Origin: Propionivibrio soli | Lineage (GTDB): Bacteria > Pseudomonadota > Gammaproteobacteria > Burkholderiales > Rhodocyclaceae | NCBI RefSeq assembly: GCF_025770765.1 | Contig: NZ_JANZKY010000002.1 | Location: 310,001 to 374,000 of the forward strand | DNA: 64,000 bases | Direction: 5' to 3' | Shown: positions 44,752 to 53,720 of the stretch, in pieces | How the letters are laid out: every line of letters starts with the position of its first letter | Position numbering within the stretch: position 1 is the stretch's first letter | Position numbers and translations under genes: made by a program | Notes under the pieces: generated by a model | Seen by the model: only the letters and a program-made list of their open reading frames with translations | Databases searched by the model: none | Told to the model about the DNA's origin: nothing

Positions 44752-47214
44752 TTAGCACCGCCCCCAGAGCAGTTCTTCGAACGCCTTCGCCGGCAAGGCT
44801 GGGCTGCAAAGAAAGCCCTGAAAAACGTCGCAACCTTTCTCTTTCAGGTAGCGCAGTTGCTCCTGCGTTTCCACCCCTTCAGCAACGACGCGAAAGCCTA
44901 AGGTATGTCCCAGTTGCACGATCGCCGCGACGATCTCTTGGTCATCCTTGCGCAACCCGACGTGCTCGATAAATGTGCGATCGATCTTCAGAGCGTCGAG
45001 AGGAAACCGCTTGAGATAGACAAGCGACGAGTACCCCGTCCCGAAGTCATCGATGGCAACCCGAACGCCATTCTCCCGCAACATCTGCAATTGAGGAGTG
45101 ACGACTTCGTGGCTCGCCATAAGCGACGATTCGGTCAGTTCGAGTTCCAGTAACTCCGCAGGGAAACCGGTTTCCGCGACAATGCGCAGCACTTCCGCGG
45201 CAAAATCCACCCGACGCAACTGCACCGCGGAGACATTTACCGCGAGCGTGAGCCGAGGACGGTCTCGATCAAGCCAAGCTCGGCCAGCGCGACAGGTTTC
45301 CCGCAGAACCCAGCGCCCGAGCGCAAGAATCAGCCCCGTCTCTTCTGCTGTGGGAATGAACTGTAGCGGAGGGATCGGGGCCCCCTGCGGGGTACGCCAC
45401 CGGACAAGAGCCTCGGCCCCTATCGTCAGGCCGCTCCGAACGTCCGCTTGGGGCTGGAAATGAATCTCCAACTCCTCACGCTCGATCGCGCGCCTTAGGC
45501 GATTTTCCAGTTCGAGGCGCGCGCGCGCATCGCGTGTCAGATCGTCGGAGAAATACTGGAACCTCCCGCGTCCTTCGAGTTTGGCTCGATACATGGCAGC
45601 ATCCGCTTGCTGGAGCAGTTCCTCCGCGCTCTCCGCCAACCCGGGATACAAGGCGATTCCGATGCTCGCGGCGACGCGTAGCTCCGCATCGTTGGGAAGC
45701 ATCCAAGGCTCACCGAGCGCCTGCAACACCTCCCCCGCGACCCGCCCGGCCTCGTCCGGGCGCTCAATGTCTTCGAGCAGGATGGCGAACTCGTCGCCTC
45801 CCAGACGAGCCAGGGTATCGGAAGACCGTAACCTCGCTTTCAGGCGTTCCGCAACGAGTTGCAGAAGATGGTCACCCGTGAGATGGCCATAGCTATCATT
45901 GACATCCTTGAACCGATCGAGATCGACCATCAGCAGGGCCGCGAATTGGCCGCTCTCCCGCGGCGAACGCATTAGGTATTCGATGCGCGAGAACAGCAAT
46001 AGCCGGTTAGGCAGACGCGTCAGCGAATCGTGGTGCGCGATGTATTCGAGATTAGCTTCCGAGGCCTTGATGGCGGAGGTATCAGTGAATACCGCGACGT
46101 AGTTACAGACGCAACCGCCATCGTCCATAACAGCGTTGATCGTCGTGAACTGCGGAAAAATTTCCCCATTCTTCCGCCTGCACCACAACTCGCCCTGCCA
46201 ACAACCGTTGGCTTGAATCTGTCGACCCACTTCACGGCGGAAATCAACATCGTGGCGGCCCGAATCCAGGAATGCAGGAGTTCTGCCCAAAGCCTCGTGA
46301 CTCTCGAAGCCGGTCAGACGCGCGAAGGCACGATTGACAATGAGGATCCGTCCACCAGCATCGCTAATGAGGACGCCCTCTTGCGTGTTTTCGAACACCG
46401 TTGCGGCTTGTCGCAAGGCGAGCTCCGTCGTCTTCTTCTCGGTGATGTCCGTATGCACGCCTGACATCATCGTCGGTCTGCCGTCGGCATCGCGCTCGAC
46501 AATAACCCCGTGCGACAATATCCAAAGCCATTCACCCGACTTGGCGCGGCAGCGGATTTCCACCTCGTGCACCGACGACTTACCCGACAGGTGATTGGCT
46601 ATCGACTTACGCGCCCGAACGAGATCGTCGGGATGGACATAGTGGTCCCAGTTTTCCGGCGCCAGATCCATTTCACCGGGCCGATATCCGAGCATCGACT
46701 CGAAACGCCCGCAGACGGTAAAAACGTTCGTTGCCAGGTTCCAGTCCCAGAATCCTTGATTCGATCCGGCAATAACACGCAGCAACCGTTGCTCGCTAGC
46801 TCGGGAGGCGGCCTCCGCTTGCTTGCGCTCGGTAATCACTTCGAAGAGGGCAACAACGTGTTCCCGGGCGGGGCTATATACGGATACCGAGAACCAGCTA
46901 TTGAGGCGGGAGGCAAAGTGTTCGAAGCGCTCTGGGTCACCATCTCGAGCAACTCGTCCAAAGGTACCAAGCAGGGAATGGTCCGAAGAGGAAAAGTCGA
47001 GCGCGGCTTCTGAAGCGCGCCGCCCTACCACATCCGCCAGCCCCATTTGTTCCAGAAAGGCCGGGTTGGCATCGAGATAGACGAAGTCGACGGGCAGGCC
47101 ATCTTCATAGATGACGCGGCAGTAGGCAACACCGCTGAGCAGGCGGCCGAAAAGGTCGCGGTAAGCTGCGCCTACGGCGCCTTCTCCGCGCGCCGCAGTT
47201 TCTACACTCAACAT
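44752..47214 (-). CDS. PAS-PAS-PAS-GGDEF-EAL cyclic-di-GMP enzyme
   Basis: 820 residues with no membrane segment. Three PAS-like sensor domains at about 20-130, 140-265 and 268-390, then a GGDEF domain (about 395-555) with intact active site 'RLGGDEFAIL' and 'DLDRFKDVND', and an EAL domain (about 570-815) with 'GAEALVRW', 'ELTESSLM', 'DDFGTGYSSL', 'KIDRTFI' and 'AEGVET'. Both activities appear intact. A cytoplasmic PAS-sensing switch for c-di-GMP. Monocistronic, with a G-rich ribosome site. Confidence 0.92.
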   Translation of the reverse strand: MLSVETAARGEGAVGAAYRDLFGRLLSGVAYCRVIYEDGLPVDFVYLDANPAFLEQMGLADVVGRRASEAALDFSSSDHSLLGTFGRVARDGDPERFEHFASRLNSWFSVSVYSPAREHVVALFEVITERKQAEAASRASEQRLLRVIAGSNQGFWDWNLATNVFTVCGRFESMLGYRPGEMDLAPENWDHYVHPDDLVRARKSIANHLSGKSSVHEVEIRCRAKSGEWLWILSHGVIVERDADGRPTMMSGVHTDITEKKTTELALRQAATVFENTQEGVLISDAGGRILIVNRAFARLTGFESHEALGRTPAFLDSGRHDVDFRREVGRQIQANGCWQGELWCRRKNGEIFPQFTTINAVMDDGGCVCNYVAVFTDTSAIKASEANLEYIAHHDSLTRLPNRLLLFSRIEYLMRSPRESGQFAALLMVDLDRFKDVNDSYGHLTGDHLLQLVAERLKARLRSSDTLARLGGDEFAILLEDIERPDEAGRVAGEVLQALGEPWMLPNDAELRVAASIGIALYPGLAESAEELLQQADAAMYRAKLEGRGRFQYFSDDLTRDARARLELENRLRRAIEREELEIHFQPQADVRSGLTIGAEALVRWRTPQGAPIPPLQFIPTAEETGLILALGRWVLRETCRAGRAWLDRDRPRLTLAVNVSAVQLRRVDFAAEVLRIVAETGFPAELLELELTESSLMASHEVVTPQLQMLRENGVRVAIDDFGTGYSSLVYLKRFPLDALKIDRTFIEHVGLRKDDQEIVAAIVQLGHTLGFRVVAEGVETQEQLRYLKEKGCDVFQGFLCSPALPAKAFEELLWGRC

Positions 47215-47471
47215 CCACCCCCCAAGAAGTTAAACGCGCAAAGGGAAAACGAACGGCTCGCTTGCCAGTCTCGTTCCCCGCCCAAGAAAGGTCCGGCTTG
47301 CGTCAAGGACCAATGAGGACTGGAGACGGCGGCTACCCACGTCGCGCGTTGATCATACGTGAAGGGCCCACGGGTAAATGCGTAAGTTCGCACGGATTTG
47401 GAGTGCGCCGCGCACTACCAACGACTAGGCACCCCGATACGATGGTTTATTTCAAGGCGGGTAACTGGAGG

Positions 47472-48425
47472 CTAGACGACGTTCACCGGGCATCCCTCAG
47501 CGAACGCTTCAAGATTACGCGTGACCTGGTCTGCCAGAACCTGCATCGCTTCGGCGCTGGCCCACGCGACGTGCGGTGTTACGAGGAAATTGGGCAATGA
47601 GAGAAGGTCTGGTTCAAGCAGCACATTACCTGTTCGCGGCGGTTCGGAACTCAACACGTCGAAACCCGCACCGGCGATCCACCCTTCGCGCAACGCCTGT
47701 GCCAAAGCCTTCTCGTTCACCACGCCCCCGCGCGCGGTGTTGATCAGGAGAGCTGAACATTTCATGGCTTTCAGTTCGCTGCTTCCTATCAGGCCCTGCG
47801 TTTCCGGAGTGAGCGGGCAATGCAGCGTTAAGGCATCCGCCTCGCGCAGCACATTCAGAAACGCCGTGCGGCCGGGTCGAATCACGTCCACACCTCGGCG
47901 TTCTGCCAGCAATACGCGCATACCAAAGGCATTGGCAAGGCGAACAACACCTTCGCCAAGCGCACCGCCCCCGACGATGCCAAGCGTTGCTCCGTGCAGG
48001 TCGCGAATCGGATAATCGAAAAAACAAAATTGGTCAGAGCGTTGCCAACGCCCCGCGGCAACCGCTTCCCGATAAGCGAAAATGTTGCGCGACAAGGCAA
48101 GAAGCATCGCAAAGACGTGCTCGGGGACGGTGTGAACCGCATAGCCGCGGACGTTGCTGACCGTGATCCCCTTCTTTCGGCAGCTATCCAAATCAACGTT
48201 ATTGGTACCCGTAGCAGCGACGGCGATCATTTTCAAAGCGGGAAGCGCCATCAGAGCTTTCGCATCAAGAATGCTTTTGTTCACGATCGCAATCGTCGCG
48301 TTCGCCAATCGAGGCACAATCTCGTGGGCCAATGTCCGCCCGTATTCAGCCCATTCGTGAGCAAAAGAAGGCCGCCGCACGTGAGCGAGGACGGAATCAC
48401 GTTCGAGATAAACAATGCGGTGCAT
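47472..48425 (-). CDS. D-2-hydroxyacid dehydrogenase
   Basis: 317 residues. NAD-binding signature 'LGIVGGGALGEG' near residue 150, catalytic Arg in 'LLINTARGGVVNE' near 232, Glu in 'DVLSSEPP' near 262 and His in 'VTPHVAWAS' near 285. It belongs to the glycerate/glyoxylate/hydroxypyruvate reductase group of the family; the exact substrate is open. It follows the truncated aldehyde dehydrogenase by six bases and is probably expressed with it. Confidence 0.9.
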   Translation of the reverse strand: MHRIVYLERDSVLAHVRRPSFAHEWAEYGRTLAHEIVPRLANATIAIVNKSILDAKALMALPALKMIAVAATGTNNVDLDSCRKKGITVSNVRGYAVHTVPEHVFAMLLALSRNIFAYREAVAAGRWQRSDQFCFFDYPIRDLHGATLGIVGGGALGEGVVRLANAFGMRVLLAERRGVDVIRPGRTAFLNVLREADALTLHCPLTPETQGLIGSSELKAMKCSALLINTARGGVVNEKALAQALREGWIAGAGFDVLSSEPPRTGNVLLEPDLLSLPNFLVTPHVAWASAEAMQVLADQVTRNLEAFAEGCPVNVV

Positions 48426-48431
48426 CTTGCG

Positions 48432-49112
48432 CTACTCCCGCTCGACTTTTCCCGTATCCCCGACGCTAGTCGCTGAAGGGGGTTGGGCAGCCGTGACAAC
48501 GGTGATCCCGGGATGGGCACGAAGTGCGGCGAGAGTCTGAGCATCTCCCTGCAACACATTAAATACGCCCGCGGGCAAGCCAGCACGGGCGGTGAGTTCG
48601 GCGAACGCAACAGTGACGGAGGGCGCACGCGGATCAGGCTTTACGATAACCGACGCACCAGCTAGCAAAGGTCCAACGACCTGCGGTAACCAGTCGTGCA
48701 ACAGCGGTGAGGAATCGATTCCGATAGCGACCACCCCGATTTGCCCCGAGGGCCGCGCTTCCCGTAGGCATGTAGCCGCCTCGCTCACGTCGGCCCGTGC
48801 GCCTTCCTCGGTCCAGCCGCTTTCTTCGACGAGTAAACCCGCAAGATGCTCGGCATACGTGTCCAAAGAGTCGGCTAACTGCTTGAGCATGGCGATGCGG
48901 TCCGTCATCGCCACAACCGCCCAATCCGTAAGCGCTTTTTGCGCCGACTCGACCGCACGAGCCGCCTCATGTGCTCCCCCCAATGGGGAACGGCGCAGCA
49001 CCTGACCCCCCCCCCGCTCTCGTACTTCGGTAAAACGAGAAGGGACGGCCAGGTAAGCGCGGCCGTCGATCCAAGAGGGAACGGCGGGTGGAACGTCTGG
49101 TGAACGGATCAT
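48432..49112 (-). CDS. aldehyde dehydrogenase N-terminal half with a G10 homopolymer
   Basis: 226 residues, against about 480 for a full enzyme. The N-terminal cofactor-binding part is recognisable: 'WIDGRAYLAVPSRFTEVRE', then 'PLLHDWLPQVVGPLLAGASVIVKP' (two parts) near residue 155 and 'AGLPAGVFNVLQGD' near 190. The catalytic Glu and Cys domain is missing; the stop comes six bases before the 2-hydroxyacid dehydrogenase. A run of ten C (G on the coding strand) at 49006-49015 codes for part of 'ERGGGQ' and could slip. No ribosome site is clear for the ATG. It may be a degraded gene or a binding-only protein; not proven either way. Confidence 0.6.
   Translation of the reverse strand: MIRSPDVPPAVPSWIDGRAYLAVPSRFTEVRERGGGQVLRRSPLGGAHEAARAVESAQKALTDWAVVAMTDRIAMLKQLADSLDTYAEHLAGLLVEESGWTEEGARADVSEAATCLREARPSGQIGVVAIGIDSSPLLHDWLPQVVGPLLAGASVIVKPDPRAPSVTVAFAELTARAGLPAGVFNVLQGDAQTLAALRAHPGITVVTAAQPPSATSVGDTGKVERE
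49006..49015 (-). repeat. homopolymeric C10/G10 tract inside the aldehyde dehydrogenase-like gene
   Basis: Ten consecutive C on the plus strand near codon 35 of the gene. Tracts of this length in coding sequence are prone to slippage and frameshift. Confidence 0.9.
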
Positions 49113-49258
49113 GGGCGGAAGGGAAAATGGACTGGGAACGGTCGCAGCTTGTCTAACGAGGCGACCCGCATGATGGTAAGATACCCCGGCATATGCAACG
49201 GGCGCGTGCGCTATGGTAGGGTGCCCGATAATAAAAAGGAAGGTTACGGTACACGGTA

Positions 49259-50038
49259 ATGGCCGAGCAGCAAGCTGAAAAGGGTTCAATCCAGGTCATC
49301 GAGCGCATGATGTCGCTACTCGACGTACTGGCGGATACAGCGGAACCAGCGTCGCTGAAAATGCTCTCGCAAGCGACGGGACTTCACCCCTCGACGGCTC
49401 ATCGCATCCTGGCGATGATGACCCATTCGCGTCTTGTGGAGCGCCACGAAGGCAGTACGTATGTCTTGGGTATTCGTCTGCTGGAACTAGGCAGCATCGT
49501 CAAATCGCGAATCGACATTCGAGCCATCGCCCTTCCGCACATGCAGCAACTCCACGAAGCGCTTGGAGAAGCCATCAACCTCGGAATTCGCGACGGTGAC
49601 GAAATCGTATACCTGGAGAGAACGTCGAGCGGGCGCTCGCTCGTGCGCGTGGTCTACCTCGTGGGCGGTCGTGCTCCGCTGCACCTGACGTCCCTGGGCA
49701 AACTTTTCCTCGCATCGCAGAACGCAGCAGAGATTCGAGGCTACGCGGAGCGGACCGGATTGCCCGGAAAGACTCCACACTCCCTGACGCGCATCGAAGA
49801 CCTGGAAAAGGAACTCGAGAAAGTTCGCAAGGACGACTTGGCCTACGACAATGAGGAAGCCGAGATTGGTCTGCGTTGCGTCGCCTCACCGATCCGTGAC
49901 GAACAAGGAACGATCGTGGCAGCGCTATCGATCTCTGCGCCGACCGAACGGCATAACGCCGAGTGGGTCCCGAGCCTGAAGGCAACAACCGGGGATATCT
50001 CACGGGCCCTTGGTTACCGTCCCGCGACTCCCCGGTAA
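49259..50038 (+). CDS. IclR family transcriptional regulator
   Basis: 259 residues. N-terminal winged helix at about 10-75 ('SIQVIERMMSLLDVLADTAEP ... GLHPSTAHRILAMM' in two parts), then the IclR effector domain with 'GRAPLHLTSLGKLFLAS' near 145 and 'GLRCVASPIRDEQGTIVAALSISAP' (two parts) near 205. Effector unknown. It is divergent from the truncated aldehyde dehydrogenase and hydroxyacid dehydrogenase across 146 bases, so those are likely targets. GGAAGG lies about 15 bases before the ATG. Confidence 0.9.
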   Translation: MAEQQAEKGSIQVIERMMSLLDVLADTAEPASLKMLSQATGLHPSTAHRILAMMTHSRLVERHEGSTYVLGIRLLELGSIVKSRIDIRAIALPHMQQLHEALGEAINLGIRDGDEIVYLERTSSGRSLVRVVYLVGGRAPLHLTSLGKLFLASQNAAEIRGYAERTGLPGKTPHSLTRIEDLEKELEKVRKDDLAYDNEEAEIGLRCVASPIRDEQGTIVAALSISAPTERHNAEWVPSLKATTGDISRALGYRPATPR

Positions 50039-50112
50039 CTCAATTCGCGTTCCAGTCGAGTCGCCTCCCGCAAAGCCCTGGCCACAGCACTCGAGGCCCT
50101 CAAGCGCTGGAC

Positions 50113-51159
50113 TTACCCTGGGTTACGCAACGCAGCGGGGGATAGGATGGCGTGGGTCGATAGCTTGCGCGTGATCGGGTTGTTTTCCATCCAGCGCTTG
50201 ATGCGGTTGGCGTCCCCCACGCGAGTGAGCTTGCCAGCAGAATCGAGCAAGACGATGACAACCGGCCGGTCTGCAACGCGAGCCTGCATCACCAGACATT
50301 TGCCGGCCTCGTGAATGTAGCCGGTCTTGGAGAGACCGACGTCCCAGGACGTACTTTTTACCAACGGATTGGTGTTGCGGTATACGAGGTCACGCCCACC
50401 GACATCGACCGTCGCCTCCGCCGTGGTCGAAAACTCGCGGATCAGGGGATAGCGATGTGCGGCCGCGACCATTTTTGCAAGATCCGTCGCCGTCGAAACG
50501 TTATTACTCGTTAGCCCGGTCGGGTCCTCAAAATGAGTATCGTGCATTCCTAGCGACAGAGCCTTCGCATTCATTGCAGCGATGAATGCCGACATGCCGC
50601 CTGGGTAATGACGCGCCAGCGCATTAGCCGCCCGGTTCTCAGACGACATCAGCGCGAGGAGGAGAGCCGTCTCGCGGCTCATCACCGCGCCGACATGAAG
50701 CCGCGACCGGCTACCTCGCAGGTAGTCGATATCCTCTTCAGTAATGGTAATCGGAGCCTTCAAGTCGGGGGCCCCATCCAGGACGACCATGGCCGTCATC
50801 AACTTCGAAATGGACGCAATCGGCGCTACGACATTCGCGTTTTTCTGGAACAGCGCCTCGACCCCTCCTTGCTCGATCACAAGCGCCGCCCCGGATTGCA
50901 GGGCCAACGCGCGCGCCTCTTCCAGTGTTGACTCGGCACTGGCCGGCGCACGGCGCACCGACGTTTTGGTCACCGACAAGACCTCTTTTCGGCTCCGAAC
51001 CACCGGTTTTCGCTCGCTTTTCTTCACACTGGCCGTCGTGATTTTTTGCGTTGCCGGCTTGGATTTCACCCGCTCCTTTTCGGCTGCCGACACAGGTGCA
51101 AGCGCCGAACAGGCGACGAAAAATGCAATAAACATCGACGCATTGAGCCGGGTAATCAT
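50113..51159 (-). CDS. pbpG: D-alanyl-D-alanine endopeptidase, PBP7/PbpG type
   Basis: 348 residues from ATG 51159. Signal peptide at 1-25, then a Lys/Arg-rich linker (about 27-75), then a penicillin-binding S11 peptidase domain: 'ASISKLM' (SxxK) near residue 115, 'SSENRA' (SxN) near 172, and 'GLSKTGYIHEAG' (KTG) near 278. Cleaves D-Ala-DAP cross-links in the periplasm. The basic linker is longer than in E. coli PbpG. A promoter at 51218-51245 precedes it. Confidence 0.88.
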   Translation of the reverse strand: MITRLNASMFIAFFVACSALAPVSAAEKERVKSKPATQKITTASVKKSERKPVVRSRKEVLSVTKTSVRRAPASAESTLEEARALALQSGAALVIEQGGVEALFQKNANVVAPIASISKLMTAMVVLDGAPDLKAPITITEEDIDYLRGSRSRLHVGAVMSRETALLLALMSSENRAANALARHYPGGMSAFIAAMNAKALSLGMHDTHFEDPTGLTSNNVSTATDLAKMVAAAHRYPLIREFSTTAEATVDVGGRDLVYRNTNPLVKSTSWDVGLSKTGYIHEAGKCLVMQARVADRPVVIVLLDSAGKLTRVGDANRIKRWMENNPITRKLSTHAILSPAALRNPG

Positions 51160-51217
51160 CGGTGGAGCCTCATGCAAAAGACAGTTTCAACAGCCATGCC
51201 AAAAGAAATTCCCACGC

Positions 51218-51245
51218 AGTCTATCACCGAATTAAATAAAATCAA
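51218..51245 (-). promoter_or_regulatory. sigma-70 promoter of pbpG
   Basis: TTGATT and TAGACT with a 16-base spacer on the minus strand, about 50 bases upstream of the ATG. Confidence 0.5.
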
Positions 51246-51633
51246 TAAAAATAAGCATATACGATAAGCATTTGAGAAAAAACATCAAACAAACCCAAAT
51301 GTCAAACAACACGACAGCGCTGCTTGCACATAGGGCCTCGACCGCCTTCGAGGCTCCATTGGCACGCCAGCAACGCGTTTTTTTGAACTCCGCTCGGCGT
51401 GCAAACCGCGAACTCTCTTCTGCTTCCAACGCCTGCCCGTCGTTGGGGAACTATGTTAGACTTTTGTGCGCACTTAGTCCCGCATAGATAAAAACAAGCA
51501 TGACTTCATTGCCGAATGAGAGCTGGTCGAGTAACCAGCCCCCTGCGATCGTTGTTGTTTTTCGATCGAGGCGCAGCCATTTGAGGTGCGAAAGGCAACC
51601 GCATTGAGCGCACCATTCATAAGAATTTCTGCA

Positions 51634-51668
51634 TGCCGGGTTACCACCGGCAACCCCTGTTTTTTAAC
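51634..51668 (+). promoter_or_regulatory. alternative hairpins with T6 run in the pckG leader
   Basis: TGCCGG can pair with CCGGCA, or GGGTT with AACCC; the two stems overlap. Six T's follow. The end lies about 27 bases before the pckG ATG. Possible attenuator or stability element. Confidence 0.35.
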
Positions 51669-51693
51669 CGTCCTATGAAGAGAGTGTATTACC

Positions 51694-53529
51694 ATGAGTC
51701 AAACTGTGTCCTCTAATGCACCTGAGTACGTCAAGCACGAAGGGCTCAAGAAGTGGGTCGCCGAAATCGCGGCTTTGACGACGCCGGAACGTGTCGTCTG
51801 GTGCGACGGGTCCCAAGAAGAATACGACCGGCTTTGCCAAGAACTCGTTGACGCCGGCACTTTCACCAAGCTGAAGAAGCGCAAGAATTCCTTCCTGGCT
51901 TTCTCCGATCCATCGGACGTCGCCCGCGTCGAAGATCGTACCTACATCTGCTCCGAGAAGAAGGAAGACGCCGGCCCCACCAACAACTGGGAAGATCCGG
52001 CCAAGATGCGCGCCACCCTCGCAGGTCTCTTCAAGGGTTGCATGAAGGGCCGCACGATGTACGTCATCCCGTTCTCAATGGGTCCGATCGGCTCGCCTAT
52101 CGCCCAAATCGGCGTTGAGATCAGCGACTCCGCTTATGTCGTTGTCAATATGCGAATCATGACCCGCATGGGCAAGGCCGTTTTCCCGGTGCTGGGCACG
52201 AATGGCGATTTCGTCCCCTGCGTCCACTCGATCGGTGCACCGAAGGAGCCGGGTCAGAAAGATCCGCGGTGGCCGTGCAACCCGACGACCAAGTACATCG
52301 TTCACTACCCGGAAACGCGCGAAATCTGGTCGTACGGTTCGGGCTACGGCGGCAACGCGCTGCTGGGCAAGAAGTGCCTCGCGCTGCGCATCGCTTCCAA
52401 CATGGCGCGCGACGGCGGCTGGATGGCCGAGCACATGCTGATCCTGGGCGTCGAGTCGCCTGCTGGTGAAAAACACTATGTCTGCGCCGCCTTCCCCTCC
52501 GCCTGCGGCAAGACGAACTTTGCGATGCTGATCCCGCCGAAGGCCATGAACGGCTGGAAGATCACGACGATCGGTGACGACATCGCGTGGATCAAACCCC
52601 GCGTCGACAAGGACGGCGTCACCCGCTTCTACGCGATCAATCCGGAAGCCGGTTTCTTCGGCGTCGCTCCCGGCACGAACGAGAAGACCAACTTCAACGC
52701 CATGGCCTCGCTCGCCGAGAACACCATCTTCACGAACGTCGCGCTGACCGACGACGGCGATGTGTGGTGGGAAGGCATGGGCCCCGCCCCTGCTCACGCG
52801 ATCGATTGGCAAGGCAACGACTGGACGCCTGAAATCGGTAAGGAAAAGGGCGTCAAGGCCGCTCACCCGAACTCCCGCTTCACGGCACCGGCGTCTCAGT
52901 GCCCGTGCATCGATGCCAAGTGGCAAGATCCGGAAGGCGTGCCGATCTCGGCGTTCCTGTTCGGTGGCCGTCGCGCTTCGACCGTGCCGCTGGTCTGCCA
53001 GTCCTTCAACTGGGACTTCGGGGTTTACTCGGCCGCTACGCTGGGCTCGGAAACCACCGCCGCCGCGTTTGGCGCCCAGGGCGTTGTCCGTCGCGATCCG
53101 TTTGCCATGTTGCCGTTCTGCGGTTACCACATGGCCGATTACTACAAGCACTGGCTGCAGATGTCCAAGTCTGTCGACAAGGCCCCGCTGATCTTCATGG
53201 TGAACTGGTTCCGCATGAACGAGAAGGGCGAGTTTGCTTGGCCTGGCTTCGGTGACAACGCACGCGTTCTGGAGTGGATCATCGATCGCTGCGCTGGCCG
53301 TGTCGGCGCGAAGGAAACCGCTCTCGGCTGGATGCCCAACTACGAGGACATCAACTGGGCTGGCCTCGAATTCTCGAAGGAACAGTTCGAAGCGGTCACC
53401 AGGCTCGACAAGGAAGTCTGGAAGGCCGAACTGGCCGGCGTCAAGGAATGGTTCGAGAAGATGGGCGACAAGATGCCCAAGAAACTCGCGCTCATCCGCG
53501 ACTTGCTGGAACAGAGCTTCCAAGCCTAA
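51694..53529 (+). CDS. pckG: phosphoenolpyruvate carboxykinase (GTP)
   Basis: 611 residues. Converts oxaloacetate to PEP with GTP, the first step of gluconeogenesis. GTP-type hallmarks: '[13 protein letters not shown]' P-loop near residue 270, '[10 protein letters not shown]' near 295, and '[14 protein letters not shown]' near 425. It differs from the ATP-type PckA found in enterics. AGAGAG precedes the ATG by about ten bases. Codon use is strongly biased to C/G third positions, as in highly expressed genes. A terminator follows. Confidence 0.97.
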   Translation: MSQTVSSNAPEYVKHEGLKKWVAEIAALTTPERVVWCDGSQEEYDRLCQELVDAGTFTKLKKRKNSFLAFSDPSDVARVEDRTYICSEKKEDAGPTNNWEDPAKMRATLAGLFKGCMKGRTMYVIPFSMGPIGSPIAQIGVEISDSAYVVVNMRIMTRMGKAVFPVLGTNGDFVPCVHSIGAPKEPGQKDPRWPCNPTTKYIVHYPETREIWSYGSGYGGNALLGKKCLALRIASNMARDGGWMAEHMLILGVESPAGEKHYVCAAFPSACGKTNFAMLIPPKAMNGWKITTIGDDIAWIKPRVDKDGVTRFYAINPEAGFFGVAPGTNEKTNFNAMASLAENTIFTNVALTDDGDVWWEGMGPAPAHAIDWQGNDWTPEIGKEKGVKAAHPNSRFTAPASQCPCIDAKWQDPEGVPISAFLFGGRRASTVPLVCQSFNWDFGVYSAATLGSETTAAAFGAQGVVRRDPFAMLPFCGYHMADYYKHWLQMSKSVDKAPLIFMVNWFRMNEKGEFAWPGFGDNARVLEWIIDRCAGRVGAKETALGWMPNYEDINWAGLEFSKEQFEAVTRLDKEVWKAELAGVKEWFEKMGDKMPKKLALIRDLLEQSFQA

Positions 53530-53561
53530 GCGGTAGATAATGGGCTCTGCCCATGCAAGCC

Positions 53562-53589
53562 AAGAAAGCCGCCCTCGGGCGGCTTTCTT
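53562..53589 (+). terminator. intrinsic terminator of pckG
   Basis: Stem AAGAAAGCCGCC / GGCGGCTTTCTT with CTCG loop, followed by CCTTT, 32 bases after the stop. Confidence 0.75.
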
Positions 53590-53720
53590 CCTTTCTCGGC
53601 TGGAATGCCGTGTTGAATACGCCAACAGTGAGAATCAAACGATCTGTAATCCCCGAGCAGAAGCGATTCAACTAGAAATCCCATCTGTATTCCTGCCGCG
53701 TTACCGTTACTATTCACATC

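Larger units (their letters stand above)
51160..51693. other. 534-base intergenic region with an AT-rich patch
   Basis: No convincing gene. It holds the pbpG promoter, an AT-rich segment at about 51230-51300 (unusual for this GC-rich sequence), and a hairpin-bearing leader before pckG (51520-51670). Confidence 0.5.

Noticed and set aside
52075-53625. 516-codon open frame opposite pckG
   Set aside because: pckG is unmistakable on the plus strand; the mirror has no features.
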